Virus record (IMG/VR): IMGVR_UViG_3300008108_000355
Location: 1-22,603 of that record
Strand: one strand, 5' to 3'
DNA length: 22,603 bases
Source: a virus
Each line of letters starts with the position of its first letter. The first letter of the stretch is position 1. Position numbers and translations under genes: made by a program. The notes under the pieces were generated by a model, which saw only the letters and a program-made list of their open reading frames with translations, was not told the DNA's origin and did not search any database. This document shows positions 1-10,700 of this stretch, piece by piece.

Positions 1-633
1 ACTCGTAGTGCTGATACTATAAAAAGCATCGTTATTGATGCAATTAAAAACTATAACACAAATAATTTAAATAAATTTGATGCAGTATTTCGTGAATCAG
101 CATTATCAATTTTAATTGATACTAGTGAAAGTAGCATTGTATCAAACATTACTAAAATTCAATTAAAGTATCTTTTAACACCACAATTTAATACAAATAC
201 AAAATATACATTTTCATTAAATAATCCAATTTATAGACCAACTTCAACACAAAATGCTTCTATTTCTGTGTCGTCATCAGGATTTAAAATAGCAGGAAGT
301 ACAGATACGTATTATATTGAAGACAATGCAATCGGTAATTTAAGATTGTTTTATCTTACTGCTGCAAACGTTAAAATTTATACACCATCATATATCGGTA
401 CAGTAAATTATTCAACTGGTAAAATATCAATTGATAGTATCAACATAACACAAGGTGATACTAATGGTAAAATAACTTTTAGAGTAGAACCTGCTTCTTA
501 TGATGTAATATCTGTTAGAAATCAATTAGCATTTATAAGAGAACAAGATATAGAAGTAAATGTTATATCTGATAAAATTGCTTCTGGTGAAAGCGTATCA
601 GGAAAAGATTTTATATTCTCAACTAGTAGATAA
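1..633 (+). CDS. 6: Baseplate wedge protein, T4 gp6-type (C-terminal 210 residues, 5' end cut)
   Basis: The reading frame is open from the first base of the window, so this is the tail of a longer gene. A GTG at 268 could be read as a start, but the frame runs back without a stop to base 1 and the upstream part is the most family-like. Residues 26-60 of the visible part carry the gp6-type pattern FDAVFR, then LSILIDTSESSIVSNITK, seen near the C-terminus of T4-like gp6 proteins. In T4, gp6 pairs with gp7 and gp53 in each wedge and its C-terminal half forms the continuous ring that holds wedges together. The remaining 150 residues look beta-rich and polar, with no membrane segment. The next gene follows after 5 bases and the order 6, large protein, 8 matches the T4 wedge cluster. 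The assignment rests on motif memory and synteny; an unrelated wedge protein is unlikely. Confidence 0.82.
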   Translation, partial: TRSADTIKSIVIDAIKNYNTNNLNKFDAVFRESALSILIDTSESSIVSNITKIQLKYLLTPQFNTNTKYTFSLNNPIYRPTSTQNASISVSSSGFKIAGSTDTYYIEDNAIGNLRLFYLTAANVKIYTPSYIGTVNYSTGKISIDSINITQGDTNGKITFRVEPASYDVISVRNQLAFIREQDIEVNVISDKIASGESVSGKDFIFSTSR

Positions 634-638
634 AAACT

Positions 639-3275
639 ATGCCAGCTTCAGTAAAAGCAACAGCATCAATAGTAGTTAATAAACAAGTTCCTGAATTTGT
701 AAGGGATGATAATCAAAAGTTTATTGATTTTTTAAAAGCATACTATGAGTGGCTTGAAAATTTTTACCCACAACAACATTTAGAAGATATAAGAGATATT
801 GACAACACAGTCAATATGTTTATTGAATTCTTTTCAAAAGAAATATTACACAGTATTCCAAGAGAAGTTATATCAGATAAAAGATTCTTAGCTAAACACA
901 TTAAAGATTTATACCTATCAAAAGGAACAGAAGCTTCATATAAATTTCTTTTTCGTATATTGTTTAATGAAGATGCCGAAGTATATTTTCCTAAAGTTGA
1001 TATGCTTCGTGTATCAGATGGTAAATGGAGCGAAAGACAATTAATTCGTGTTGTTTCTACCACTGGTGATGCTCGTAATTTACTAGGACAATTAATTACT
1101 CAAACAAGAATATTTCCAAATGGCGATGTAGAAAAAGCAACAGCTCGAGTAGAGAACGTAATTCTTTTTCGATATTTGACACAAGACATAGCTGAATTAA
1201 CATTAAGTAAAGATAGTATTATAGGAACATTTAAACAAACAAATGATATTCAAACATATACTATTACTGGAACATCTTTTATTGATAATACTCCAATAGT
1301 TTGTACTGTATTACCAATCATTCAACAATTTTCAATCATTAATAATCAAGGTGGAACTTACAGTAATGTTGGTGACATAGTTTATTTTTCTTCACCAACA
1401 GGAGTCCTTGCTCGTTCAGAAGTAGGAGCAGTTTCTCCTGGATCTGTTTCTGAATTAATTGTAGCAGCAGGTGGTGTTGGATATCAAATAGGTGATGTAA
1501 TTAGTTTTAATAATACAGGAACTGGAGGACCAGAGTTATCACCATCATTAACTGCAACAGGATTTGTTTCAGAAGTAGATAGAGATTCTTTTTTATTAGA
1601 AGACGATTCAGGAAAATTACTTTCAGAAGAATTAGGAGATATTGATATTGAATCTTCAAATTCAGGTGCAATTAAGAAAGCAACTTTACTTTCAGGTGGT
1701 GCTTTTTACAGCAAACTTCCTATTTGTTCTTTACCAACTGGATCTGGAAGAGCAAATGGTAAAATATTAGCAGCATCAAACAGTATTGGTAGAATAACAA
1801 GTATTGTGACTTCTGAAAGTGGATTTGACTATATAAATCCTCCTTATTTTTTTGTACCTCTTTCTGTAGTTATTAAAAACCCATCAGGAAGTTTTATAAC
1901 AGGTGAAACTATTACAAGTTTGCCACAATCAATTCGTTTAGAAAGAAATACTGATGATAATTTAATATTAGAAAATGGTGATAAATTTTTAAATGAGAAA
2001 CAACAAGTTGCTCAAGCAATATTAGAAAAAATAGATAATGATACACATTTAATTAAATTAAAAGAAGGAACATCTTTTAATGGATTTTTAAAAGAAGATG
2101 AGAGTGGTTATATATTAGATGAAGATGCTGATATATTTGTAAGAGAAGAATCAGGACAATTTCAACACAATATGAGGATTAGAGGTTTAACTTCTAATAC
2201 AACTGCAACTATTTGTTCTATTTCAAATCCAAATATTCGAGTAAGAGTAAATGCAGTCACTTCTCAAGTTGGTGGATTTAGTTCTTCAGACGGACAAATA
2301 TCTGAAAGTTCTAAACGTATTCAAGACTCTCTTTACTACCAAGATTTTTCATATGTTGTAAAAGTAGGACAGAGTATTAACCTATATCGTGATGCTGTAA
2401 AAAAATTATTACATCCAATTGGTCTGGCATTATTTGGAGAAGTTAAAATTAAAAATACTATAAAAACCGAAACTAAACTTCGAAGAGAAATATTAAACTA
2501 TAATATTCGTCAACTAATAGACTTAAAGATGAAAGCTGTAGGAAACTATCGTACAGCAGGAGAAATGTATGCTACTTTAAGTAAAAATCAGATAATTTTG
2601 GGCATAACAGACTTCGTAGTTTCAACACTAAATATAAGTGTATTAGCTTCAGAATTCTTACCAACATTAAACTTTCCAAACCTTACACCACAAGAAATAC
2701 ATTTGTTGGATTTAAGAGCAGAAGTTATAGGATTCGAACAAGCGAAACAGCTTGAAATTAATCTTGCTAAATTATTAACAAAAGCGAATAAACTAGATAG
2801 AAATCCAGTCACTTTACTTAATAAATCAACTCCTGCTTTCGATGGAAGTGCAAGAAGATATGGTATAAATTTAGTTGATCTTGAAAGATATAAATTTACT
2901 CATAAACCAAGTATTTCAGGTACTAAATTCGCAAATAGTGATGGAACTCCTGCATATACAACAGGTACATATGGATTAGCGAATACTTACCCAAATCCAA
3001 ACTTTAATTATTGGAATTATGGTAATACTCAAATTAAAGATTTTACCAACTTAACTGTAGGAGAAATACTAAATAACCCTTATAGGAAAGTCAATTTTGC
3101 AATTGAATCAGAGATTGGTATTATCAGGCTTCCAGCATCAGCTTTAAGATTCTCGACAGACGATGCTCGATTCACGTTTGATGATACATTTACTATGGAT
3201 GCAGACAGTGTAGAAATGGATGCGTCTATTTACAATTGGGATAATAACAATTTATTATTCGACTTATACACATAA
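639..3275 (+). CDS. Large baseplate wedge-type structural protein in the T4 gene 7 position
   Basis: An 878-residue virion protein lying between the gp6 and gp8 homologues, where T4 has gene 7 (about 1030 residues, the wedge initiator). The N-terminal 130 residues are helical and distinctive: FIDFLKAYYEWLE at 28-40, then FLAKHIKDLYLSKGTEASYK, the type of N-terminal domain found in marine T4-like phage wedge proteins. The centre (about 180-560) is beta-rich with G-x-G-Y type motifs and three short acidic hairpin-like repeats at 317-338, 441-456 and 483-508. The last 300 residues become helical and then polar (NYWNYGN, ending NNLLFDLYT). There is no signal peptide or membrane segment. No clear ribosome binding site precedes the ATG, which starts 5 bases after the gp6 stop, so translational coupling is likely. 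A baseplate role is well supported by position; equivalence to gp7 is inference. Confidence 0.72.
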   Translation: MPASVKATASIVVNKQVPEFVRDDNQKFIDFLKAYYEWLENFYPQQHLEDIRDIDNTVNMFIEFFSKEILHSIPREVISDKRFLAKHIKDLYLSKGTEASYKFLFRILFNEDAEVYFPKVDMLRVSDGKWSERQLIRVVSTTGDARNLLGQLITQTRIFPNGDVEKATARVENVILFRYLTQDIAELTLSKDSIIGTFKQTNDIQTYTITGTSFIDNTPIVCTVLPIIQQFSIINNQGGTYSNVGDIVYFSSPTGVLARSEVGAVSPGSVSELIVAAGGVGYQIGDVISFNNTGTGGPELSPSLTATGFVSEVDRDSFLLEDDSGKLLSEELGDIDIESSNSGAIKKATLLSGGAFYSKLPICSLPTGSGRANGKILAASNSIGRITSIVTSESGFDYINPPYFFVPLSVVIKNPSGSFITGETITSLPQSIRLERNTDDNLILENGDKFLNEKQQVAQAILEKIDNDTHLIKLKEGTSFNGFLKEDESGYILDEDADIFVREESGQFQHNMRIRGLTSNTTATICSISNPNIRVRVNAVTSQVGGFSSSDGQISESSKRIQDSLYYQDFSYVVKVGQSINLYRDAVKKLLHPIGLALFGEVKIKNTIKTETKLRREILNYNIRQLIDLKMKAVGNYRTAGEMYATLSKNQIILGITDFVVSTLNISVLASEFLPTLNFPNLTPQEIHLLDLRAEVIGFEQAKQLEINLAKLLTKANKLDRNPVTLLNKSTPAFDGSARRYGINLVDLERYKFTHKPSISGTKFANSDGTPAYTTGTYGLANTYPNPNFNYWNYGNTQIKDFTNLTVGEILNNPYRKVNFAIESEIGIIRLPASALRFSTDDARFTFDDTFTMDADSVEMDASIYNWDNNNLLFDLYT

Positions 3276-3280
3276 ACATT

Positions 3281-3287
3281 AAGGAAA
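3281..3287 (+). promoter_or_regulatory. Ribosome binding site of the gp8-type gene
   Basis: AAGGAAA ends 7 bases before the ATG at 3295. It is among the better Shine-Dalgarno matches in the window and fixes that start. Several neighbouring genes (starts 639, 11953, 12729, 14917) have no comparable purine run. Confidence 0.7.
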
Positions 3288-3294
3288 AATAACC

Positions 3295-4710
3295 ATGGCA
3301 GCAATTATTTCAAACAAATTCCGCATTCATAATGCGCAATCATTTTTAGAGGGATTCGATGAAGCATCCCCAACATCAATATATCTTGGTATAGGTCGTC
3401 CACAAAGTTGGGCTGATGATAACTTACCAGATACACCAAAAGATACAGTCGGCGACGAATTATATTACTGGGATGACATGATCGCTTTAAAGCGAGTACA
3501 AGCATCTGATGTAATATTAGCAATCCCAAGAAGAGATTGGACATCAGGAAAGTATTATGACATTTATCGTCATGACTATAATGGTGTGACTGCTGGAGTG
3601 AATATAAACTCAGGTGGTGCTACAGCCCCTGCAACTTTATTTGATGCAAACTTTTTCGTAATAACTGATGAATATAACGTTTATAAAGTTATTGATAACA
3701 GAAATTCAAATGGTGTTGTTGTTGCTTCTGTAAATAAACCAACAGGAACAGGAACTGCTATATTTTCTACAGCTGATGGTTATGCTTGGAAATATATGTT
3801 TACAGTTTCTCCTGCTAACGTTTTAAAATTCGTTTCTACCGATTTTATTCCAGTTAAACGTCTTATAACAAATCCTGGAGTGACTGATGCATATTACAAT
3901 CAATATCTAGTTGAACAAGCTGCTGTTGACGGACGTATTGATAATATTGTTATCACAAACGTAGGATCAGGATATTCAAGTACTCCAACTGTGACAATCA
4001 CAGGTGATGGTACAGGTGCTACAGCAACTGCTGTGCGTGATGCTGGTACAAACACAATTATAAGAGTAGATATTACTTCAGGTGGTTCAGGATACACTTA
4101 TGCCAATGTAGCATTCACAGGTGGTGGTGGTGCGAATGCTGGTGCAACTGCAATTATTTCACCAAAAGGTGGACATGGTTCTGATGCTATAAAAGAATTA
4201 GGTGGATTCTATGTAATGATGAACGTAAGATTAGAATACAATGATGGATCTGGCGACTTCCCAGTTGACAATGATTATCGTCGTATCACATTAATACGTG
4301 ATCCTTATAATTTTGGTTCTACAACTGTTGCTACTCTTTCAACAAGAACAGCATCTAAATCAATCGCTTATTCAGCATTAGCTGGTACATTATTAAATGA
4401 TAGAAAAATCGTAGGTGGTACTTCAGGTGCAGTCGGAAGAATTACTAGCATTGATACAGCGAACACAACTATTAGATACATACAAACAAGCACAGATAAT
4501 CCAACTGGTGTAGCATTTCAACCAGCTGAAACTGTGACGATGTATGCTGCTGATGGAACTACACCAACTGCTGTGACATTTACTTCTGGTGCTTTATCAA
4601 ATCCAGAAATACAGCCAGACAGTGGTGATGTGATCTATGTTGAAAATCGTAGACCAATCAATCGTGCTATCGATCAAATCGAAGATATTAAAATTATCGT
4701 AGAAATGTAG
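3295..4710 (+). CDS. 8: Baseplate wedge protein, T4 gp8-type
   Basis: A 471-residue homologue of T4 gp8 (334 residues), the dimeric wedge protein that sits on the outer baseplate. The match runs from end to end: N-terminal SNKFR, YLGIGRPQSW, then AIPRRDW near residue 80, a GYAWKYMFTV segment matching the gp8 GDGYVWEYLFEI pattern, and the C-terminal DVIYVENRRPINRAIDQIED, which lines up with the end of T4 gp8. The extra length comes from two inserted beta modules: a doubled G-S-G-Y unit at about 213-293 and a TSGAVG-type unit at about 369-440. Such inserts are typical of marine phage relatives. A good ribosome binding site (AAGGAAA, 3281-3287) lies 7 bases before the ATG. No catalytic role is expected. 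The C-terminal codons lie inside a small inverted repeat at 4699-4724. Confidence 0.9.
   Translation: MAAIISNKFRIHNAQSFLEGFDEASPTSIYLGIGRPQSWADDNLPDTPKDTVGDELYYWDDMIALKRVQASDVILAIPRRDWTSGKYYDIYRHDYNGVTAGVNINSGGATAPATLFDANFFVITDEYNVYKVIDNRNSNGVVVASVNKPTGTGTAIFSTADGYAWKYMFTVSPANVLKFVSTDFIPVKRLITNPGVTDAYYNQYLVEQAAVDGRIDNIVITNVGSGYSSTPTVTITGDGTGATATAVRDAGTNTIIRVDITSGGSGYTYANVAFTGGGGANAGATAIISPKGGHGSDAIKELGGFYVMMNVRLEYNDGSGDFPVDNDYRRITLIRDPYNFGSTTVATLSTRTASKSIAYSALAGTLLNDRKIVGGTSGAVGRITSIDTANTTIRYIQTSTDNPTGVAFQPAETVTMYAADGTTPTAVTFTSGALSNPEIQPDSGDVIYVENRRPINRAIDQIEDIKIIVEM
3931..4173 (+). repeat. Tandem G-S-G-Y beta module inserted in the gp8-type protein
   Basis: Two adjacent copies of the same protein pattern: IVITNVGSGYSSTPTVTITG followed by a GTGATATA stretch, and VDITSGGSGYTYANVAFTGG followed by GANAGATA. 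Each copy is about 35-40 residues. T4 gp8 lacks this region, so it is an insertion between conserved core segments. The same style of motif occurs in the upstream 878-residue protein. Confidence 0.7.
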
Positions 4711-4730
4711 AATTTAGTTTCTACTTTCTT
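4699..4730 (+). terminator. Possible weak terminator or processing hairpin after the gp8-type gene
   Basis: Two alternative stems share one right arm. GTAGAAA (4699-4705) can pair with TTTCTAC (4718-4724), and GTAGAA (4707-4712) can pair with TTCTAC (4719-4724) with a 6-base loop. A T-rich tail, TTTCTT, follows at 4725-4730. The stem is short and only two of its pairs are G-C, and the left arm includes the stop codon. It could reduce rather than stop read-through into the giant downstream gene. It could also be chance in AT-rich DNA. Confidence 0.3.
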
Positions 4731-4749
4731 AACAACTATATAAAGAAGC

Positions 4750-7700
4750 ATGAGTATAAATTTTAACGTCACTCCATATTTTGATGACTTTAATGAGTCA
4801 AAACAATTCCTTCGTGTATTGTTTCGTCCAGGATATGCAGTACAAGCACGTGAATTAACTCAACTTCAAACAATCCTTCAAAATCAAATTAGTCGTTTTG
4901 GTGACCATGTCTTTAAAAACGGATCAATGGTTGTTCCAGGAGAAGTCAATTTTGATAATCAAGTACACTTTGCAAAACTAGAAGATCTATTTGGTAATAC
5001 AAATGTCACATCTTATCTAACTCAATTCAGAGATAAAATAATTACAGGTCAAACATCAGGTGTTAAAGCTGTTGTGATTGATACATCTGAGTGCGGATGT
5101 ATGGTTCCAGGAGATAGCAATGTTGCTACTCTTTATTTTAAAATGACTGACACTGCTTCTGATGGAGAAACTAAAAGATTTATTCCAGGAGAAATAATTA
5201 CTGCAACTGCAGCTGATAATACAACTGCAAATAATTATCGATTAACAGCAAATCAAGTATCTGATATTTCAGTGACTGTTAAAACATTCGGTGATACAGG
5301 TCAAGCTGCAACTGTTTATACTAATAGTCCAACAACTGACGTATTGGGTTATGGAACAGTTGTTGAAGTGAAAGAAGGAATATATTATATTGATGGATAT
5401 TTTGTAAAAAATCCTGAATTACATTTATATGTTGGAAGATTTACAAATACTGTCACTGCTCGTGTAGGGTTTGAAGTTATAGAAGAAGTAATTACACCAG
5501 AACAAGATTCTTCATTAAACGATAATGCACAAGGTTCAAATAACTTTGCTGCTCCAGGAGCACATAGATATAAAGTTTCAGTTAATTTAAAAAGACTTGC
5601 TTTAAACACAACAGATACAATTAAATTTATAGAATTATTACGTTTAAAAGATGGTCAATTATTACATAAAGTTGATAAAACTTCTTATGCTGAAATAGAA
5701 AAAACTTTTGCTCGAAGAACATTTGATGAATCTGGTTCTTACGAAGTAAATAAATTTAATCTTACATCTAGAGAACATTTAAACACTGGTACAAATGGTG
5801 GTGTGTTTCCTATTACCCCAGCAACTCCAGTTGCAGGAATTACATATGGAAGCAACGATAAAGTAGCAATCGCTGTTGATCCAGGAAAAGCATATATCGA
5901 AGGATATGAAGTTGAATCAGTTTCAACTAGATTTTTAAGTATAAACAGAGCAAGACCAATTAACAATGTTGAGAACGGACATATATCAAGATTAGATGAT
6001 CAACCTATCGGAACAACTGTAGGAAATCACATATTAGTTTCATCAGTACAAGGTCTTCCACCAATAAGCACATTTGGAATAATATATCTTTGGGCTGGTA
6101 TTGATAATCACATTACTCCACCAACAATCGGAACAACAACTAATATAAACAAAACTGGATTAATCGGAACTGCTAGAATTAAATCGTTTCAATTACATTC
6201 ATCTTCTTATTCTTCTCCAACTTTTAAACTTGGTTTATTTGATCTTAAATTAGAATCAGGTTATAATTTTGAGAGAGATGTAAAATGGATAACTGATGTT
6301 GGTGCAACTAATCCAATTGGATTTTTCGCACAAGTAGATCAAACAACAACTCCAGTATCTTTAATCGGTACAGTATCAGGTACTTCTGGTGCTGCAACAC
6401 TTACAGGTGTTGGTACAAGATTTCAAGATGAATTTAAAGTAGGAGATGCTGTAGTTCTTACAACATCAAATACATTTGTTGGATTTGTAGATGCAATAGC
6501 TTCTCCAACTTCATTAACAATTGATAGAAATTTTGCGGCAAATTACACAGGTGTGGTTTATGCTCGTGGCTCATCACCAATTTATAATCCTGAATTTCAA
6601 TCATTAGTATTTAATACAGGAATTGAGAATACAAAAACTTTACGTGGTTTAGATTCAGCAACACTTCAAGATACTGTACTTTCTTCTACTCAAACTGTAA
6701 GACGTACAATAACTGCAACGTCAACTGCTGGTGGTGATTGGATTCACACATTAACAGAATCAACAGAATTTTTCTTAACTGATACAGATTTATCAAACTA
6801 TACATTATTTGATAACGTAGCAAAAACAGTTGTAAATTTAACTTCTGCATCAATTTCTTTTGATAGTGAAGCAAATCGTAAAACTATCACAATTACTGGA
6901 TTAACAGGTGCAAGAAGTTATACACTTTTAACAAGTATATTTCAAACTGGTGTAAGTGCTAGAGAAAAAATTAAAACAAAAACTTCATATACACAAACTA
7001 TCACGACTGCATTAGCTGTAACAGGTAAATCTATTTTATTAGATCATGCTGATGTTTGTGAAATAGTTTCTGTGTTTATGACTCCAGGAAATTACAATTC
7101 ATACAGTTCAGCTGGTGCAATTAATATAACTGACAGATTTACATTAGATTCAGGTCAAAGATTATCTCATTATCAAAAAGGTGCATTAGTATTAAGAGAT
7201 GGTGTGGGAATACCAACAGGTGCTATACAAGTAGTTTATAGATATTTCGCTTACAGTGGTACAGGAAATTATTTCAGTGTTGATAGTTATTCATCTATAC
7301 CTTATGAAGATATACCAGAATTTAAAATAACAAATCCTGATGGTACAACAACTACAATCCCATTACACGATGTTATTGATTATCGTCCAGTAATTTCTGG
7401 ATTAAATACGTTTACACCAAATATACCAAAAATTGGTACAGATTTTAATACAAGTATTGCAAATTATTTACCACGATGGGATAAAATAATTTTAGACAGT
7501 GTTGGTAATTTTTCTATTCTTACAGGAGTACCAGCATTCGAACCAAAACAACCAGAAGATCCAAAAGAAGGATTAATTTTAGGAACAGTTTTCTTACCAG
7601 CTTATACTAAAAAAGCATCAGATGTACAAATATTTAAACGTGATAATCGTAGATACACAATGCGTGATATTGGTTTCCTTGAAAGACGTCTTTCAAATTT

Positions 7701-10700
7701 AGAATATTATACAAGTTTAAATTTATTAGAAAAAGAAACATCAACATTTAGTATTAAATCAGCTACAAGTGGTTTAGATAGATTTAAAAATGGATTTTTA
7801 GTAGATCAATTTACAGGTCATGGTGTAGGTAATGTTCAACATCCTGATTATCGTATTGCAGTTGATAGTGCAAAAAGAGAATTAAGACCAATGCACTTTA
7901 CAGATGCTTTAGATATTATTGAAAACTTAGATTCTGGTCCGCAAAGAGCGAGTAGAGATTATCAAAGAACAAATGATTTAATTACATTACCATATACTGA
8001 ATCATCATTTATTTTTAATCCAAATGCTTCAAGAACTATTGATGTAAATCCATATAAAATTGGTGCATTTAAAGGCGAGATTGAATTAACACCTGAAGGA
8101 GATTTCTGGAAAGAAACTGATAGAAGACCAGATCTGAATGTGAATGATGATAATGGATATGATGCTATAAGATTTTTAGGTGAAAGATTAGGTGTTACAG
8201 GATCTCAGTGGAACGAGTGGTCTTATAACTGGACTGGATCAACTGATCAAGTAAGAACATATGAAACTTGGAACGCAGGATTTGAAGAAACAATTACAAC
8301 TCAAACAGGAACGCAATCACGTGAAGGAATTCAAACATCATTATCAGGAAGTGTAAATCAAATAAATTATGGCGATCGTGTTGTAGATATTTCTTATATA
8401 CCTTTTATTCGTCCAAGAACTGTATCAGTTATTGCTAGAAATTTAAAACCAGATACTAAATTTTATGCATTTTTTGATGGTATAAGAGTAGACTCTTCTT
8501 ATGTTAAACCAGCAGATGTATTTCGTTTAACAAAAGTTGCTGGTGCTGCAGATTTAAACTTTAATGTTCAACAAACTATTCAAACAGTTCTTTCTGATGA
8601 TTTAGCAAGAACAGATTCTCAAGGTGTATTTCAACCAGCATTTTATTTCGGTGATATACTAAAAAATTCAGAACATACACCAGTTGTAATCCAAACAGTT
8701 AATCATATAACAAATGCACTTGGTGAAACATCATTTACATTAACAGTATCTTCTGCTACAGGAATTTCTCCTGGACATCACGTTCATTTATATAACTTTG
8801 ATGCAGTAAGAGCAAATCCTGAAGTTGTTTCAACTATAATTGAAAATAATTTTACTTCAACTATTACTACTTTTGGAAACAATCATTCAAAACAATTAAA
8901 TTTAAAAATATTTAAAGTTATAGCAGTAGCTGGAACTACAATAACATTAGCAAAAATTGATGGTTCATTAATTGAACCATTTGATTCTTATACAACTGCA
9001 GTATATCCAGCAGGAGATGGTGCTAGATTACAAAGATTACAAGCAAGTGGTATTGCTAATTTTGAAGGACCACAAACATCGGCAACTATTCGAAATATTT
9101 CAATAATTAATATTAAAAATGGATTTGCTATTGGTGATGTATTAACTGGAGAAGTTGATATAGGATCTGGTGCTAAGAATCGTGTAACAATAACTGCAAT
9201 TAATAATGGAACAGATTCTTCAATCGCTCCTACAATGAAATCAGTAGGAGATACAATTCGTACTGACTCTAATGGTTCAGTTTGCTGTGTATTTAATATA
9301 CCAGAAAATGTGTTTAGAACAGGAGAAAGAACATTTAAATTAATCGATAATATTTCAAATAATGATGCTGATTTTGATTCGAAAGGATCTGCTTCTTATA
9401 TTGCATCTGGTACAACTTTAAGTAAAGAAAGAACTATTGTAAACTCAAGAGATGTAAGATATGTACAAGATAGAATATATGAAGAAATTCCAGCAAGACG
9501 TACAACTACAACAACTCGACTACTTTATACAATTCGTCGTGGTCATGATCCTGTAGCACAAACATTTGTCGTGTCATCAAAAGGTGGGGCTTTCGTTTCC
9601 TCAGTAGATTTATATTTTGAAGAAGCAGGAGCAAGACCTATTATTGTTGAATTAAGAGTGACTAATAATGGTGTACCATCTTCACGTGTAGTTCCATTTA
9701 CAACTGTGACAAAATCTCCTTCTGAGATTAATACATCAACAAATGGTTCAGCTGCAACTAACTTTAAATTTTTAGCACCTGTATATTTACAAGATAATGA
9801 AACTTATGCTATCGTAGTAAGAACAGACGAGCCAGGAGCAAAAATATTTATTTCTGAATTAGGAGAATCTGATTTAATTACTACAAACATTATTACTCAA
9901 CAACCATTAACTGGATCTTTATATCTATCACAAAATTCACAAGAATATAAAATTAATCCTTTATTGGATATGAAATTTAAATTATATTCTTGTACATTTG
10001 ATACAAGTGTTGTTGCTGATGTTGAATTAAAAGCTAATCCACCAATTACATATACATTAGATGAAAATCCTTTTGAATTTACTCCATCAACACCACATGT
10101 AAGAGTAAGAGCAAGAAATCATGGATTTAATTTCAATGATGTTGCAATTATATCAGGTGTTGCTCCAGGACTTTATGGTGCAACTTCACCAAATGGTGCA
10201 CCACATACATTATTAAATGGATCTCATTTAGTATTAGCTGAAGGATTAACAAAAGATTCTTTCATGATACAATTACAAACTACTGATGCAAATGGTGTAA
10301 ATTTATTAACAGGATCAACTGCTAACTTTGTAAAATCAAATGTTGGTGGAACAAATGTTTTATGTTCTCGTCAATTAAATGTAGATGCCATTTATTTAAA
10401 AACTAACGATTTAATTTTTACAGACACAAGTATAAATTATTTTGTTTCTGCTTCAGATGCTGCTGGTACACCTACTGATTTCTTACCAATAGTTGCGAAT
10501 GAAAACTATTATTTTACGAATAGAAAAGTAATTAAATCTTATGAGAACCAAGTATTACTTTCAACGTCTCCTTTATTAAAGAGACCAAGTTTAAAAATAC
10601 GTGCTCAATTAAGATCAAATAATCCAAACATATCACCTGTGATTGATTTACAAAAAGCATCAATTTATGCTATTTCAAATTCAATAGATAATAAAACTGG

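Noticed and set aside
268-633. A separate short gene starting at GTG 268
   Set aside because: The frame is open to base 1 and the upstream part carries the gp6-type motif, so this is the inside of a longer gene cut by the window edge.
764-1063. Minus-strand open frames such as this one, and those at 2588-2812, 3305-3544, 5739-5966, 18219-18509 and 19874-20197
   Set aside because: Each lies wholly inside a well-supported plus-strand gene, has no ribosome binding site context or recognisable motif, and reads like a shadow translation of AT-rich coding DNA.
3931-4173. Glycine and threonine repeats read as a DNA repeat array or CRISPR-like structure
   Set aside because: The similarity is at the protein level only. 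There are no identical DNA repeats with regular spacers here or anywhere in the window.
4737-4745. TATATAAAG before the 2399-residue gene as a late promoter
   Set aside because: It is out of register with TATAAATA and directly abuts the start codon, leaving no room for a leader.
1829-10440. TATAAAT-like strings inside genes (for example near 1831, 2861, 4753 and 10430)
   Set aside because: They lie in coding sequence where Tyr, Ile, Lys and Asn codons make them common. None has a gene start just downstream that needs a promoter.
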